Both the position numbers and the translations under genes were made by a program. From assembly GCA_963802095.1 (NCBI GenBank), contig CAWDHI010000001.1, forward strand, positions 186,001 to 250,000: a stretch of 64,000 bases of DNA, written 5' to 3'. Shown here piece after piece: positions 26,585 to 35,153 of this stretch. The stretch comes from CAVVEQ01 sp963802095. GTDB lineage: Bacteria; Chloroflexota; Anaerolineae; Anaerolineales; Anaerolineaceae. Under the pieces are notes generated by a model that had not been told where the DNA came from, searched no databases, and saw only the letters and a program-made list of their open reading frames with translations. Each line of letters begins with the position of its first letter. The stretch's first letter is position 1.

Positions 26585-26612
26585 AAACACCGCCGAAATC
26601 AAGGCGGTGTTT
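26585..26612. terminator. Bidirectional terminator hairpin between convergent genes
   Basis: A perfect 10-bp stem (AAACACCGCC with GGCGGTGTTT) holds an eight-base loop. A/T-rich arms on both sides allow it to end both the adenosyltransferase mRNA (+) and the DsbA-like mRNA (-). Confidence 0.85.
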
Positions 26613-26622
26613 CTCTAACTTG

Positions 26623-27366
26623 TTATTGTTGCAGTCTGGCGGCTACGGCGTTATCCAAAGCCTGGAAAAGCTCGTTGTAACTAGCTTGTAATCTGAAGCG
26701 GACACCATCAATCAAGAAGGATGGCGTACTATCCACACCGGCATCCTTTCCCAGTTCATACTCATCCAACACACGCTGGGTATATTTTCCACTCTGCAGG
26801 CATTCCTGGAATTGCATTACATCCAATCCTAGTTTTTCAGCAAAGGCTAACAGGCGTTTCTCGGTGTAATCCCCCACGTTTTCGCCGGTATGGTTGGCGA
26901 AGAGGATGGCATGGTATTTCCAAAACGCACCCTGGTCCATTGCGCAAACAGAAGCTTCTGCTGAGCGGTGAGATTCCATATCCCCCTTGTTCCCATCAAG
27001 AAAGGGGTAATTTCGAAATATTAAGTAAACCTTGCCGTTTTCCACGTAATTCTTCAATACCAGTGGTTCGATCTCAAGCGCATAATTCGCGCAAGCCGGG
27101 CATTGAAAATCAGCATACACTTCCAATTTTACCGGGGCTGCGGGATCACCAGCGGCAAGCTCACCGGCAGGCACTTTGTCGGTTGGATAATCGAATTCGG
27201 TTGGAACTTTGATCTCGCCAACCGGTCGAAAAGCTTGTGAAACCGTTGGATAGGTCAATAGCCCAATTACTATTAGTGAGAGTACGATTATCAGGATTAT
27301 CAAGCCAAGATTTGATTTTTTCTGCTTTTTAGAATTTTCGGTTTTGTGGCCGGTATGTTTGGACAT
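26623..27366 (-). CDS. DsbA-family thiol-disulfide oxidoreductase, membrane-anchored
   Basis: A lysine-rich N-terminus and one membrane helix (about 22-43) place a thioredoxin-fold domain outside the membrane. The active site is CPAC in ADFQCPACANYALE, and the cis-proline loop is STPSF near the end, as in BdbD/DsbA-like proteins that form or shuffle disulfides in exported proteins. The frame opens with GTG 27372, but GAGG fits ATG 27366 (MSKHTGHKTENSKK), giving 247 aa. No DsbB/VKOR partner is adjacent. Confidence 0.9.
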   Translation of the reverse strand: MSKHTGHKTENSKKQKKSNLGLIILIIVLSLIVIGLLTYPTVSQAFRPVGEIKVPTEFDYPTDKVPAGELAAGDPAAPVKLEVYADFQCPACANYALEIEPLVLKNYVENGKVYLIFRNYPFLDGNKGDMESHRSAEASVCAMDQGAFWKYHAILFANHTGENVGDYTEKRLLAFAEKLGLDVMQFQECLQSGKYTQRVLDEYELGKDAGVDSTPSFLIDGVRFRLQASYNELFQALDNAVAARLQQ

Positions 27367-27431
27367 ATACACCTCTCAGGAATTAATGGACTGAATTTAT
27401 CACTTTTGCCGAGATCTGCATAGTATAGATT

Positions 27432-28295
27432 TCAGGGGAGATGTAGTGTGTAAACGGGGTATCTTTCCCCGGATAACTCAAATCCCATTCGTTTATATAA
27501 TGCCAATGAGGACTGGTTATCTGACTGGGTATTGACAGTTAGTTCTTCGATCCCCTTCTGTTTACACCTTTGGAAAAGGTCGGTAATTAACTTCCGGCCG
27601 ACCTGGCGGTTTTGCATGTGAGGTTCAACTGCGAGCCTGGCAAGATGAGCTGATACTGGTGAGATTGTAGAAAGTTGGTAACCGATGATCTCGTCGCCAG
27701 TGGTCGCAACGGTCATATACCCTGCCTGTTGATAAGCCTTTTCCATCGAATAAAGTGGTAGTTGCCACATCCGGTCGAATGCTCTTTCATCCAATACAGT
27801 AATTCGCGGGATATCTGAATCGTTCGCTTCCCGAATAATTACTTGATTGGATGATTGAACGTAAACTGCATCAGAGATCCGGATGGAAAGCCCGACAACA
27901 CCCTGATGACTATAAAAACCTGAATTTTCAAGCAATTCCCGGAACCATCCGGTGATCCCAAGGGAGCAGAGCAACTCTAATCCAGAATTTTTCGACTGCA
28001 CCAGCATGTGATGGAGTAGGGCATTCCAGGCATCATTCAGCGCAACATGTCTGGTTGTCACAAACAATCTGATCCATCCGATTCCAGGTGGACTGGGAGG
28101 GCATGCCAGGGCGGCATTTTCCCTTAATTCAGTCTGAAGGATCAAGTATGGTTGTTCCTCCAGCCATTCAATGGGGCTTAACCAATCCAGATGATGGTGG
28201 TAATAATCGTGATTTTCGATAAGCGAACGGATAACATCCCGGTCGAAGGGACCTGCAGGGCGAATTATTGGATCAAAAATGGGATTAACTTGCAC
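27432..28295 (-). CDS. GNAT-family N-acetyltransferase
   Basis: The C-terminal half (about 145-287) is a GNAT domain: IIREANDSDIPRITVLDERAF, LARLAVEPHMQNRQVGRKLITD with the acetyl-CoA loop (QNRQVGRK), and LTVNTQSDNQSSLALYKRMG followed by FE. The N-terminal half looks like a second, decayed acetyltransferase-like half, which is common in tandem GNATs. The GTG start lies three bases after the stop of the TPR gene, so translation is probably coupled in a three-gene operon with the XRE regulator. The substrate is unknown. Confidence 0.85.
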   Translation of the reverse strand: MQVNPIFDPIIRPAGPFDRDVIRSLIENHDYYHHHLDWLSPIEWLEEQPYLILQTELRENAALACPPSPPGIGWIRLFVTTRHVALNDAWNALLHHMLVQSKNSGLELLCSLGITGWFRELLENSGFYSHQGVVGLSIRISDAVYVQSSNQVIIREANDSDIPRITVLDERAFDRMWQLPLYSMEKAYQQAGYMTVATTGDEIIGYQLSTISPVSAHLARLAVEPHMQNRQVGRKLITDLFQRCKQKGIEELTVNTQSDNQSSLALYKRMGFELSGERYPVYTLHLP

Positions 28296-28298
28296 CGG

Positions 28299-28850
28299 TT
28301 ATTTGGTCTTGATCCCCATATATCCAAATAGGGTTTCAAGCAGAGACTTCAGCGATTTTTCCTTGCCAGTTAATTTTTCTTTATCCTGCAGGGCTCCATA
28401 TATACTTACCGTGGCATCCATCTTTTTGCCAGTGCGGATCTGGATGGTGGAGATTTTTTTCATGACCTGGCTGCGCATTTCCCGCTCGTTTGTGACCTTG
28501 AGTAAAGCCGCGCTATCCTGGTAAAGACCCAGAGCTTCTGGATCATGATGTAAATCCTCCAAAGCCGCTGCCTGGTTTGCAAGTGCCATGGCCTGGTGGA
28601 CTTTATCCCCGCTCGCTTTAAAAATAAGATCGGTTCCCTTTGCGGACTCCAACGCTGCCTGGGGGTTGCCAGCTTGCAGAAACGCAACGCTGCAATTGTT
28701 CATTTGTTCTGCAGCTTCGGATTCATCCCCGCGTGTACTATAGGATTCTGCTGCTTTTCGGTAGAGCTCGGCAGCCTGAAGAAAATTCTTTCGGCCATAG
28801 TACTTTTTTGCCTCTTTGACGAGATCCTGTGGAGAAAACAAATTTGTCAT
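28299..28850 (-). CDS. Tetratricopeptide-repeat protein
   Basis: All 183 residues are helical and show about four TPR-like pairs (KKYYGRKNFLQAAELYRKAA, QMNNCSVAFLQAGNPQAALE, ALANQAAALEDLHHDPEALG, YQDSAALLK). No signal or membrane segment is seen, so it is a cytoplasmic scaffold. It sits between an XRE regulator (three bases upstream) and a GNAT enzyme (three bases downstream). A regulator, an adaptor and an acetyltransferase in one tight operon suggest a shared role, but which one is unknown. Confidence 0.82.
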   Translation of the reverse strand: MTNLFSPQDLVKEAKKYYGRKNFLQAAELYRKAAESYSTRGDESEAAEQMNNCSVAFLQAGNPQAALESAKGTDLIFKASGDKVHQAMALANQAAALEDLHHDPEALGLYQDSAALLKVTNEREMRSQVMKKISTIQIRTGKKMDATVSIYGALQDKEKLTGKEKSLKSLLETLFGYMGIKTK

Positions 28851-28853
28851 GGA

Positions 28854-29534
28854 TCAGTAAGTGATATCGAGAATATTCTCGGCAATACCGCGCAACTTTT
28901 CCACACTGGTTTGGCTTAATTTCATCGCCAGTTCCAGATAAGGCAGGTTGATGGGTTTTACGATGAAATGCTGGATATCGAGTGGGAGTTCCATGAATTG
29001 ATCAACCATGCTCTTCGATTCCCGCCAGTGGCCAAACCTGCCTCGACTTACATAAAAGGAATCCAATGGGATTGAGAGCGCGGTTGTTAAAAGCTCCAGG
29101 TCGGTAATCGGAATTGGTAATTCCCCTCGTTCATACCGACCAATCCTTGCAGATGGAATTCCAGTGGTGGAAGACAGTGACTTTAATGAAGCGCGGGAAC
29201 TATCCCTTACCAGCCTCAACTGGGCGGCAATCACTCTGTTGCGGACTTGCAAGAATTGGTTGATGGATTTCGCTTCGCTCTCCGCATCCCTGGATAACAT
29301 TGCGGAAGGATTCCAGAAATGTTCTACGGGGATATTGAAAATATAGGCCAGAGCTTCCAATTCGCTAAGCGTGGGCGGAATCCGCCCGGTCTCATAGGCG
29401 CGGTAACGACTGGTGGAGATACTCAGAGCGCGAGCGCAGTCGACTACCTCTTTATCTGCAGCTTTCCGTGCATCGAGGATCAATAAGCCAAACTTTTTTG
29501 CCCGAATAGAGGTAAGCTCTGGATTTGCGCTCAT
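28854..29534 (-). CDS. XRE-family regulator with two helix-turn-helix domains
   Basis: Two Cro/C1-type helix-turn-helix units lie in tandem: ARALSISTSRYRAYETGRIP (about residues 37-56) and LSSTTGIPSARIGRYERGEL (about 120-139), each followed by an ELEALAYIF/DLELLTTAL helix. The C-terminal 60 residues are helical and may mediate dimerisation. It should bind DNA, perhaps its own promoter. A TATAAT box lies 18 bases before its ATG on the minus strand. It heads the XRE-TPR-GNAT operon. Confidence 0.85.
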   Translation of the reverse strand: MSANPELTSIRAKKFGLLILDARKAADKEVVDCARALSISTSRYRAYETGRIPPTLSELEALAYIFNIPVEHFWNPSAMLSRDAESEAKSINQFLQVRNRVIAAQLRLVRDSSRASLKSLSSTTGIPSARIGRYERGELPIPITDLELLTTALSIPLDSFYVSRGRFGHWRESKSMVDQFMELPLDIQHFIVKPINLPYLELAMKLSQTSVEKLRGIAENILDITY

Positions 29535-29552
29535 GGAAACCTTCTTTCAAAT

Positions 29553-29558
29553 ATTATA
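29553..29558 (-). promoter_or_regulatory. -10 box TATAAT of the XRE-TPR-GNAT operon
   Basis: A perfect TATAAT on the minus strand lies 18 bases before the ATG at 29534, in the short gap after the cpaF gene. No clear -35 box is seen. Confidence 0.5.
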
Positions 29559-29588
29559 GCATTGAGCCAATGGTGTTGCCCGAAGCGA

Positions 29589-30899
29589 CTAACGGCTCTT
29601 CGGGCTCTGGAGAGAATTTGCCCCGAAGATCTCCGATCCCAGGTTATACCCGGCTATCTGCAGACGGGTGGTGAACATTGGCCGGATCCCGGTGGGCTTC
29701 AATTCGCCTATCGCTTTTCCATCGGCAGTAGTCCCGCTTTGACTGTAGGTGAAAATCTCGGTCATGACGATCTTATCGCCCTCCATGCCATTCACCTCGG
29801 TGATTGATACTATCTTGCGGCTGCCGTCCTTCAATCTGGATTGCTGAATGATAACGTCGATGGCGGATGCGATTTGTTCGCGGATGACTTTCAATGGAAA
29901 ATCGATACCTGCCATTAGGCACATCGTTTCGAGGCGGGAGGTTGCGTCCCTGGGTGTATTGGCATGCAAAGTGGTAAGGGAACCATCATGCCCGGTGTTC
30001 ATCGCCTGAAGCATATCCAGTGCTTCCGGTCCGCGGCATTCGCCGACTACGATCCTATCCGGGCGCATGCGCAGAGAGTTTTTCACCAGGTCCCGGGTGG
30101 CAACCGCATTCTTTCCTTCGGTATCGGGGGATTTCGTCTCACAACGGACAACGTGCGGTTGCTGCAATTTCAATTCCGCCGCATCCTCAATGGTAACGAT
30201 CCTCTCATTGGAGGGGATGAAACCGGAAAGCGCATTCAGAAGCGTGGTTTTTCCGGAGCCGGTCCCACCGGAAATGATGATGTTTAGTTTGGAAATAACA
30301 CAGGCTTTCAGGAACTCGGCCATGTTTTTGGTCATCGTGCCGCCTTCAATAAGTTGCTCCATGGAAAGCTTTTCTTTCAGGAATTTCCGGATGGTGATTG
30401 ATGGACCGTCGATGGCTACCGGGGGGATGACGGCATTAACACGCGAACCATCCGGAAGCCGGGCATCCACCATTGGACTGTCCGCATCGATCCGTCTGCC
30501 TAGTGGCAGGATTATCCGGTCGATAAGTCGTAAAACTTCATCATCGTTTTCAAAGACAACGGTGGATTTCATGAGGATCCCGGCCTTCTCGATATAAACC
30601 TCTTTCGCGCCGTTCACCATTACCTCGGTAATAATCGGGTCATCCAGCAGAGGTTGAATGGGACCGAAACCGATCAATTCATCGAGAATTACTTTAAAAA
30701 CCGTATCCCTCAGGCCGGGGGAAAGGTTCAATTTTGTGCTGTGATATCCCTGTTCGAGCAACTGGGTAACCACCTTCCGGCGATCTTCAGGGGCGATCTG
30801 CTGTGATTCCAGTGCCCTGGTGATATACGTTTTGAGGTAAGCCTTCAGTTTATCCGGATCAACGGCTTGCATGGCGGCTGTGCTGCGTGGATCATTCAT
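29589..30899 (-). CDS. cpaF: CpaF/TadA-family secretion ATPase
   Basis: This hexameric ATPase belongs to the family that drives Tad/Flp pili and related type II/IV secretion machines. Walker A is SGGTGSGKTT (about 205-215), the Asp box is VTIEDAAEL, Walker B/His box is RIVVGECRGPEALDMLQAMN then GSLTTLHAN. The N-terminal domain (about 1-130) with FGPIQPLLDDPIITEVMVNG is also typical. No pilin, TadB/C or prepilin peptidase genes are adjacent. The start overlaps the 98-aa gene by four bases, so the ATPase belongs to the two-component operon upstream. Confidence 0.93.
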   Translation of the reverse strand: MNDPRSTAAMQAVDPDKLKAYLKTYITRALESQQIAPEDRRKVVTQLLEQGYHSTKLNLSPGLRDTVFKVILDELIGFGPIQPLLDDPIITEVMVNGAKEVYIEKAGILMKSTVVFENDDEVLRLIDRIILPLGRRIDADSPMVDARLPDGSRVNAVIPPVAIDGPSITIRKFLKEKLSMEQLIEGGTMTKNMAEFLKACVISKLNIIISGGTGSGKTTLLNALSGFIPSNERIVTIEDAAELKLQQPHVVRCETKSPDTEGKNAVATRDLVKNSLRMRPDRIVVGECRGPEALDMLQAMNTGHDGSLTTLHANTPRDATSRLETMCLMAGIDFPLKVIREQIASAIDVIIQQSRLKDGSRKIVSITEVNGMEGDKIVMTEIFTYSQSGTTADGKAIGELKPTGIRPMFTTRLQIAGYNLGSEIFGANSLQSPKSR

Positions 30900-31192
30900 G
30901 GTTGCTCCTGCAAGGATTCTTCATCCAGGGGAATGATCCAGACTATTTGAGAAATCTGAACAGCCAAAAAAGAAGCTTCCTGGACCTTTTTCCCGGTGTT
31001 GTTGAAAATCACTGCGTCGGTTACCGGAAGGAATGATTCATGCTTTTCCAACTCATCGATCAGGCGGTCCTCCAATCCGATGTAAACATATCCTTCGATT
31101 CGTTGAAGGTTCGTCTGGATGATCGCATGAACCTTCAGTTTTTTTACCACCTTGGTGAATATCTTCCCTTTTTCGTCGAATTGGGTGAACAT
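30896..31192 (-). CDS. Conserved small protein preceding cpaF, unknown function
   Basis: The 98-residue protein has no membrane segment. It alternates beta strands and short loops (KVHAIIQTNLQRIEGYVYIG, DAVIFNN, ASFLAVQISQIVWIIPLDEE), suggesting a small beta-barrel. It resembles small DUF6812-like proteins, but this is from memory and uncertain. The stop overlaps the cpaF start as ATGA and it follows the response-regulator gene by 16 bases, so it is part of the operon and may modulate the ATPase or respond to the regulator. Confidence 0.7.
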   Translation of the reverse strand: MFTQFDEKGKIFTKVVKKLKVHAIIQTNLQRIEGYVYIGLEDRLIDELEKHESFLPVTDAVIFNNTGKKVQEASFLAVQISQIVWIIPLDEESLQEQP

Positions 31193-31208
31193 AAAATCAT
31201 TCCTGCTT

Positions 31209-31910
31209 TCAATGTTTGATTTCTTCCAACGGGGGCATCAAATAACCCAGTCCTGAACGGGTGACGATATGAACCGGGGAGTGTGGGTCATCTTCCAATT
31301 TTTGGCGGAGTCGGGCGATACTTACCCAAAGGATCTCTTTATCATCCTTGTATTGGTTTCCCCAGACCGCCATTAAAAGATCTTCTGCGGTGAGTACCTG
31401 CCCAATGTTGTGCGCGAATTGAATTAATAACCGGTATTCCGTAGCTGATAGATATATCTGTTTATCACCGCGCCAGACTTCAGCGCGGGCAAAATCGATC
31501 CTCAGGTTCCCGTGTGAAAAATACCTGCTCTGGGTAATCTCGTCTTCCTGGGTTTTTGCCCGCCGCAGGACCGCCCGCACTCTGGCAACAAGCTCGGTGA
31601 CTGAGAAAGGCTTTACCACGTAGTCATCCGCACCAACATCCAAACCGCGGACACGGTCTTGCTCCTCACCGCGGGCAGTCAGGATAATGATCGGCACGGT
31701 GGAAAATTGGCGGATCCGTTCACAGGTGGTGATTCCATCCAGTTTAGGCATCATTACATCCAGGATCACCAGATCCGGTTGCTTGGAGGCCACGAGTTCG
31801 AGGGCGGCTTCACCGTCAGAAGCGGTGATCACCTCGTATCCTTCAGGCTCAAGATTTACTTTTAGGAGCCGTAAGTATAAAGGTTCGTCATCAACAGCGA
31901 GGATTTTCAT
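31209..31910 (-). CDS. OmpR/PhoB-family response regulator
   Basis: An N-terminal receiver domain has the acidic pair VDDE, phospho-acceptor aspartate in LVILDVMMPKLDG, the T/S in IILTARGEEQD and the lysine in DDYVVKPFSV. The C-terminal winged helix (YLSATEYRLLIQFAHNIGQV, RLRQKLEDDP, RSGLGYLMP) binds DNA. The frame opens at ATG 31919, but AGGA spacing and conservation favour ATG 31910 (MKILAVDDE), 233 aa. Two sensor kinases lie just upstream on the same strand and are the likely phosphodonors. Confidence 0.94.
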   Translation of the reverse strand: MKILAVDDEPLYLRLLKVNLEPEGYEVITASDGEAALELVASKQPDLVILDVMMPKLDGITTCERIRQFSTVPIIILTARGEEQDRVRGLDVGADDYVVKPFSVTELVARVRAVLRRAKTQEDEITQSRYFSHGNLRIDFARAEVWRGDKQIYLSATEYRLLIQFAHNIGQVLTAEDLLMAVWGNQYKDDKEILWVSIARLRQKLEDDPHSPVHIVTRSGLGYLMPPLEEIKH

Positions 31911-31940
31911 TTGTATCATCCTGATCGATCAAAATTTCAT

Positions 31941-33149
31941 TCACAATCCAGCAGGGGAGGGCAGCCAGACCCGGAAAGTTGTACCCTGGTCCAATTCAGA
32001 TTCGGCTGAGATGGAGCCTCCATGCGCATCGAGTATTTGTTTACAAATATACAATCCAAGGCCAGAACCGTGTACCGAGGGAGTGTGATCCGGGACACGG
32101 AAAAATCGTTCGAACAAATGCGGAAGATATTCCTGTGCGATACCCGGACCTTGATCCCGTAGATACACAGCAGCACCGGCCTTTTCCGGCTGGATTGTGA
32201 TGATCACATCCGAACCGGGAGCGTATTTCACGGTATTTCCCAGAAGATTCTCAAAAACCTGGGCAAGTCTGCGGGAATCGCCCTGGACTTTGGGAACATC
32301 GTTGTTTATCTCCTCCAGGATCTTTATTTCCGGATGATAAGATTTAATTCTCTGAATCACTCCATTCATGATCGAATCCAATCTGACCGCCTGGAAATCC
32401 ATGGGCAACTGACCGGATTGAAGCCGTGCTGAATCTAGCAAATTCCCGATGAGGTCCTGCAGGTTGTCAGTTTCCTGGTCAATAATGGATAAAAATTCCT
32501 TCTGGGTTTTTTCGTTCCAATCAGTATCCGAGCGTAAAAGGGTGGTAGTGTATCCTTTAATAAATCCGAGGGGGCTTCGGAGTTCATGGGTGATGGTATT
32601 GATGAAATCTTCCTGAAGTTGGGCAGCCTGGTTCTGGATTTCCAGGGTTTGGATCTGCCGTTCCATTTTATGGATCTTTACAAGCGCAGCGACCTGTGTG
32701 GCGATAAATTCAGCTAAAAGAATGTCATTTTTCTCAAATTCTGGACCACCAAACCGGATGAAGATCAGGGCTCCTTCCAATTCTTCGCGGGTGCGAAGAG
32801 GCACTCCTAACAAAAAAACCTGCTTTAGCCGGTCTTCCGTACCAGGATCAGTGGTTCCATGTAATAATGTTTTTTGCGCTTGCATCACCCGGCTGGCAAA
32901 ATCCTCCCCCCAGCTTGCATCCGGACCGGCGGATTTTCCGCGGCCGAGCGCCCGCGCATAAACAACATCCAGGTTTTCAGCATCGGAATCGATGGCATAC
33001 ACCACCAGGTTATCGAAGATCATTTCGGCACGCAAGGAACTCACGATCCCCTCCATGCCTTCCTTCATCCGGGTGGAGTGGATCGCCAACCGTGTGATGG
33101 TCTGTAAATCTTTTAAATCAGCAGGCTCAAGCCCTTCCTTGCTGCTCAT
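31941..33149 (-). CDS. Soluble sensor histidine kinase with GAF domain
   Basis: Residues about 1-165 form a GAF-like sensory domain (LQTITRLAIHSTRMKEGMEG, GALIFIRFGG), then a coiled stretch, then the HisKA dimerisation domain with the phospho-histidine in FINTITHELRSPLGFIKGYT, and HATPase_c motifs LAQVFENLLGNTVKYAPG (N box), DQGPGIAQE (G1), GSGLGLYICK (G2). No membrane helix is predicted, so it senses a cytoplasmic signal. It lies 21 bases after another kinase and upstream of the regulator. Confidence 0.93.
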   Translation of the reverse strand: MSSKEGLEPADLKDLQTITRLAIHSTRMKEGMEGIVSSLRAEMIFDNLVVYAIDSDAENLDVVYARALGRGKSAGPDASWGEDFASRVMQAQKTLLHGTTDPGTEDRLKQVFLLGVPLRTREELEGALIFIRFGGPEFEKNDILLAEFIATQVAALVKIHKMERQIQTLEIQNQAAQLQEDFINTITHELRSPLGFIKGYTTTLLRSDTDWNEKTQKEFLSIIDQETDNLQDLIGNLLDSARLQSGQLPMDFQAVRLDSIMNGVIQRIKSYHPEIKILEEINNDVPKVQGDSRRLAQVFENLLGNTVKYAPGSDVIITIQPEKAGAAVYLRDQGPGIAQEYLPHLFERFFRVPDHTPSVHGSGLGLYICKQILDAHGGSISAESELDQGTTFRVWLPSPAGL

Positions 33150-33170
33150 CCTGGATTTTCCTCCCCAAAA

Positions 33171-34187
33171 TCATGGGTTAACGGCTTTTAAGCAAAACGA
33201 AAATGTGCTTCCTTTTCCTTGGAGCGAATCCACCTCCACGGTTGATTCGTGCGCGTCTATTATCTGTTTAACGAGTGCAAGACCCAGACCAACTCCTTTA
33301 AATTTTCGGGTACTGGAACCATCCAACTGGTGGAATGGTTCGAAGATTTCATGGATGCGGTCATGCGGGATACCGATCCCGGTATCGCGGACAAATATTC
33401 GAACCAGTGCGCCTTCGGGAATGAATCCCAGAACCACCCTTCCACCCGCATCGGTGAATTTGATGGCGTTTTCAAGCAATTCGCGGATCACCCAGGAAAT
33501 CTTCTGGTAATCCGCAAACATGAGCATGGAATCATCCGGGTATTTCACCGAAATGGTTATTTCCTTCTCTTTTGCTTTTGATTGCATTTGGCTGAGGGCG
33601 TCGATGCAAAGATCGCGGATGTTCACGGTCTTTATGAGAATTGAGGTTACCCCTCTATCCATATTCGCAAAGAGGATCAGGTCATCGATCAACTTTTCAA
33701 GGCGGTTGGACGCATTCATCATTGCAACCAGTGCGGACTTCTGATCTTCTGTAATTGACCCCAATGCCTCTTCGAGCATCAGCGGTAAATACCCTTTGAT
33801 ATGGGTGAGGGGGGTACGAAGTTCGTGTGAGATATTTGAAATGAAAGCAGTCTTGGCTTTGCCCACCCTGGATAATTCTTCCATCGCGTTCTGAAGTTCC
33901 AGAGTGCGCTGTCGAACGCGACCCTCGAGCTGTTGGTTGGATTCCTGAAGGGCGTTTCTTAGACGAAGGATCTGTTCCGTGATCGCCTGGTCCAAGCGGT
34001 TCTGATCAATATATCCGAGGTCAAGGATCACCCGACCGAGAAGTACGGATTCACCCATTTTTTTTCGATCTGCCTGAGTCTGTAAAGCAAATTGTAATTG
34101 TTCAGACGTAATGTAACGATTTTCCACCAAATATTCTCCCAACCTGGGTACCAGCATTTCGGGGGTGAGGGAGGGGAGAATTTGCAT
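33171..34187 (-). CDS. Histidine kinase with N-terminal MshEN/GspE-N-like domain
   Basis: The first 75 residues (PRLGEYLVENRYITSEQLQF...LGRVILDLGYIDQNRLDQAI) show the two-part RLGxxL...LGxxLxxxGxI pattern of MshEN/GspE N-terminal domains, which sit on type II secretion and pilus ATPases and bind c-di-GMP in some. A coiled coil (75-115) joins it to HisKA (FISNISHELRTPLTHIKGY) and HATPase_c (VIRELLENAIKFTDAGG, DTGIGIPHDRI, GVGLGLALVK). No membrane helix is seen. A TACAAT box lies 28 bases before the ATG, so this may start its own transcript within the longer cluster. Confidence 0.85.
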   Translation of the reverse strand: MQILPSLTPEMLVPRLGEYLVENRYITSEQLQFALQTQADRKKMGESVLLGRVILDLGYIDQNRLDQAITEQILRLRNALQESNQQLEGRVRQRTLELQNAMEELSRVGKAKTAFISNISHELRTPLTHIKGYLPLMLEEALGSITEDQKSALVAMMNASNRLEKLIDDLILFANMDRGVTSILIKTVNIRDLCIDALSQMQSKAKEKEITISVKYPDDSMLMFADYQKISWVIRELLENAIKFTDAGGRVVLGFIPEGALVRIFVRDTGIGIPHDRIHEIFEPFHQLDGSSTRKFKGVGLGLALVKQIIDAHESTVEVDSLQGKGSTFSFCLKAVNP

Positions 34188-34282
34188 AGATAGTCACATC
34201 TTATCGAGATATATTATTGTATCCATTTGAAGGATGGCGTGCAATAAAAAATAATCATCAACCAATAACCCGGAACAGACAG

Positions 34283-35134
34283 TTATTTATTCTTGAACTT
34301 CCGGATCAGGTTTTCCAACTCTTCATCCGAAAAATAATAGATCGTAACCGTGCCACCCTTCTTTCCATGGTGAAGAGTGACTTTTGTGCCAAGAAGCCTG
34401 CGGAGTTCATCCTCCAATTCGCGGATTTCAGGTGGGACGAAAGTTGCTAGCGGTAGCTGTGGTTTTTCCCCTCCAAACTTGCGGACAAGGGCTTCCGTCT
34501 GGCGAACGTTGAGGTCACCCTTAAGTATGGTGGAAAGGGCAGCATTCTGAGCCTGAGGAGTCGATAACCCAAGCAATGCCCTGGCGTGTCCTTCGCTTAT
34601 CTGCCGGGTATCAAGTGATTTCCGCACCTGCTCGGAAAGATTAAGTAACCGAAGAGTATTCGTTACGGTCACCCGGTTTTTTCCAACCTGATCGGCGATT
34701 TCCTCATGGGAGAGGCCAAAATCCTCGGCCAATTGCCGGTAAGCTTCAGCTGTTTCCAGAGGACCCAGATCACTGCGCTGGATGTTTTCGATCAGCGCCA
34801 GTTCCAGCCTTTCACGGTCATCCGCTTCCCTCAGAATCACAGGGACTTGTTCCAACCCGGCTAATTTGCTGGCAAGCAGCCTGCGTTCACCGGCTATTAG
34901 GATATATTCATTTTGGTTATTGCCCGGTGAAACCAAAAGTGGTTGAAGAACTCCGTGATCGCGGATGGAAGCAGCCAATTCCCCCAGGCTGGAGGGATCC
35001 ATCTGAACGCGAGGTTGAAATGGGTTGGGGTGGATCTTCTCGATCGAAACGAGCAAGTTGCCTTCAGAAGACCGTTCCTCATTCCTGGGAATGAGCGCGT
35101 CTAAACCTTTTCCAAGACCACCTTTACGTGCCAT
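34283..35134 (-). CDS. parB: Chromosome-partitioning protein ParB
   Basis: ParB is a CTP-dependent clamp that loads at parS sites near the origin and guides chromosome segregation with ParA. Features are the N-terminal GLGKGLDALIP leader, the CTP-binding ParB/Srx domain (IHPNPFQPRVQM, ILIAGERRLLASKLAG with the GERR motif, IENIQRSDL), the helix-turn-helix (LSHEEIADQVGKNRVTVTNTLRLLNL), and the C-terminal dimerisation region. The frame opens at 35227, within parA; ATG 35134 (MARKGGLGKG) is preferred, giving 283 aa. I found no parS-like palindrome in the window. Confidence 0.95.
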   Translation of the reverse strand: MARKGGLGKGLDALIPRNEERSSEGNLLVSIEKIHPNPFQPRVQMDPSSLGELAASIRDHGVLQPLLVSPGNNQNEYILIAGERRLLASKLAGLEQVPVILREADDRERLELALIENIQRSDLGPLETAEAYRQLAEDFGLSHEEIADQVGKNRVTVTNTLRLLNLSEQVRKSLDTRQISEGHARALLGLSTPQAQNAALSTILKGDLNVRQTEALVRKFGGEKPQLPLATFVPPEIRELEDELRRLLGTKVTLHHGKKGGTVTIYYFSDEELENLIRKFKNK

Positions 35135-35153
35135 GATTGCCTGCCTGTCCGAA

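Noticed and set aside
29578..29605. Hairpin GCCCGAAG/CTTCGGGC at the end of cpaF as a terminator
   Set aside because: The stem is good, but no T-run follows on the minus strand and the loop is 12 bases; evidence is too weak to call it.
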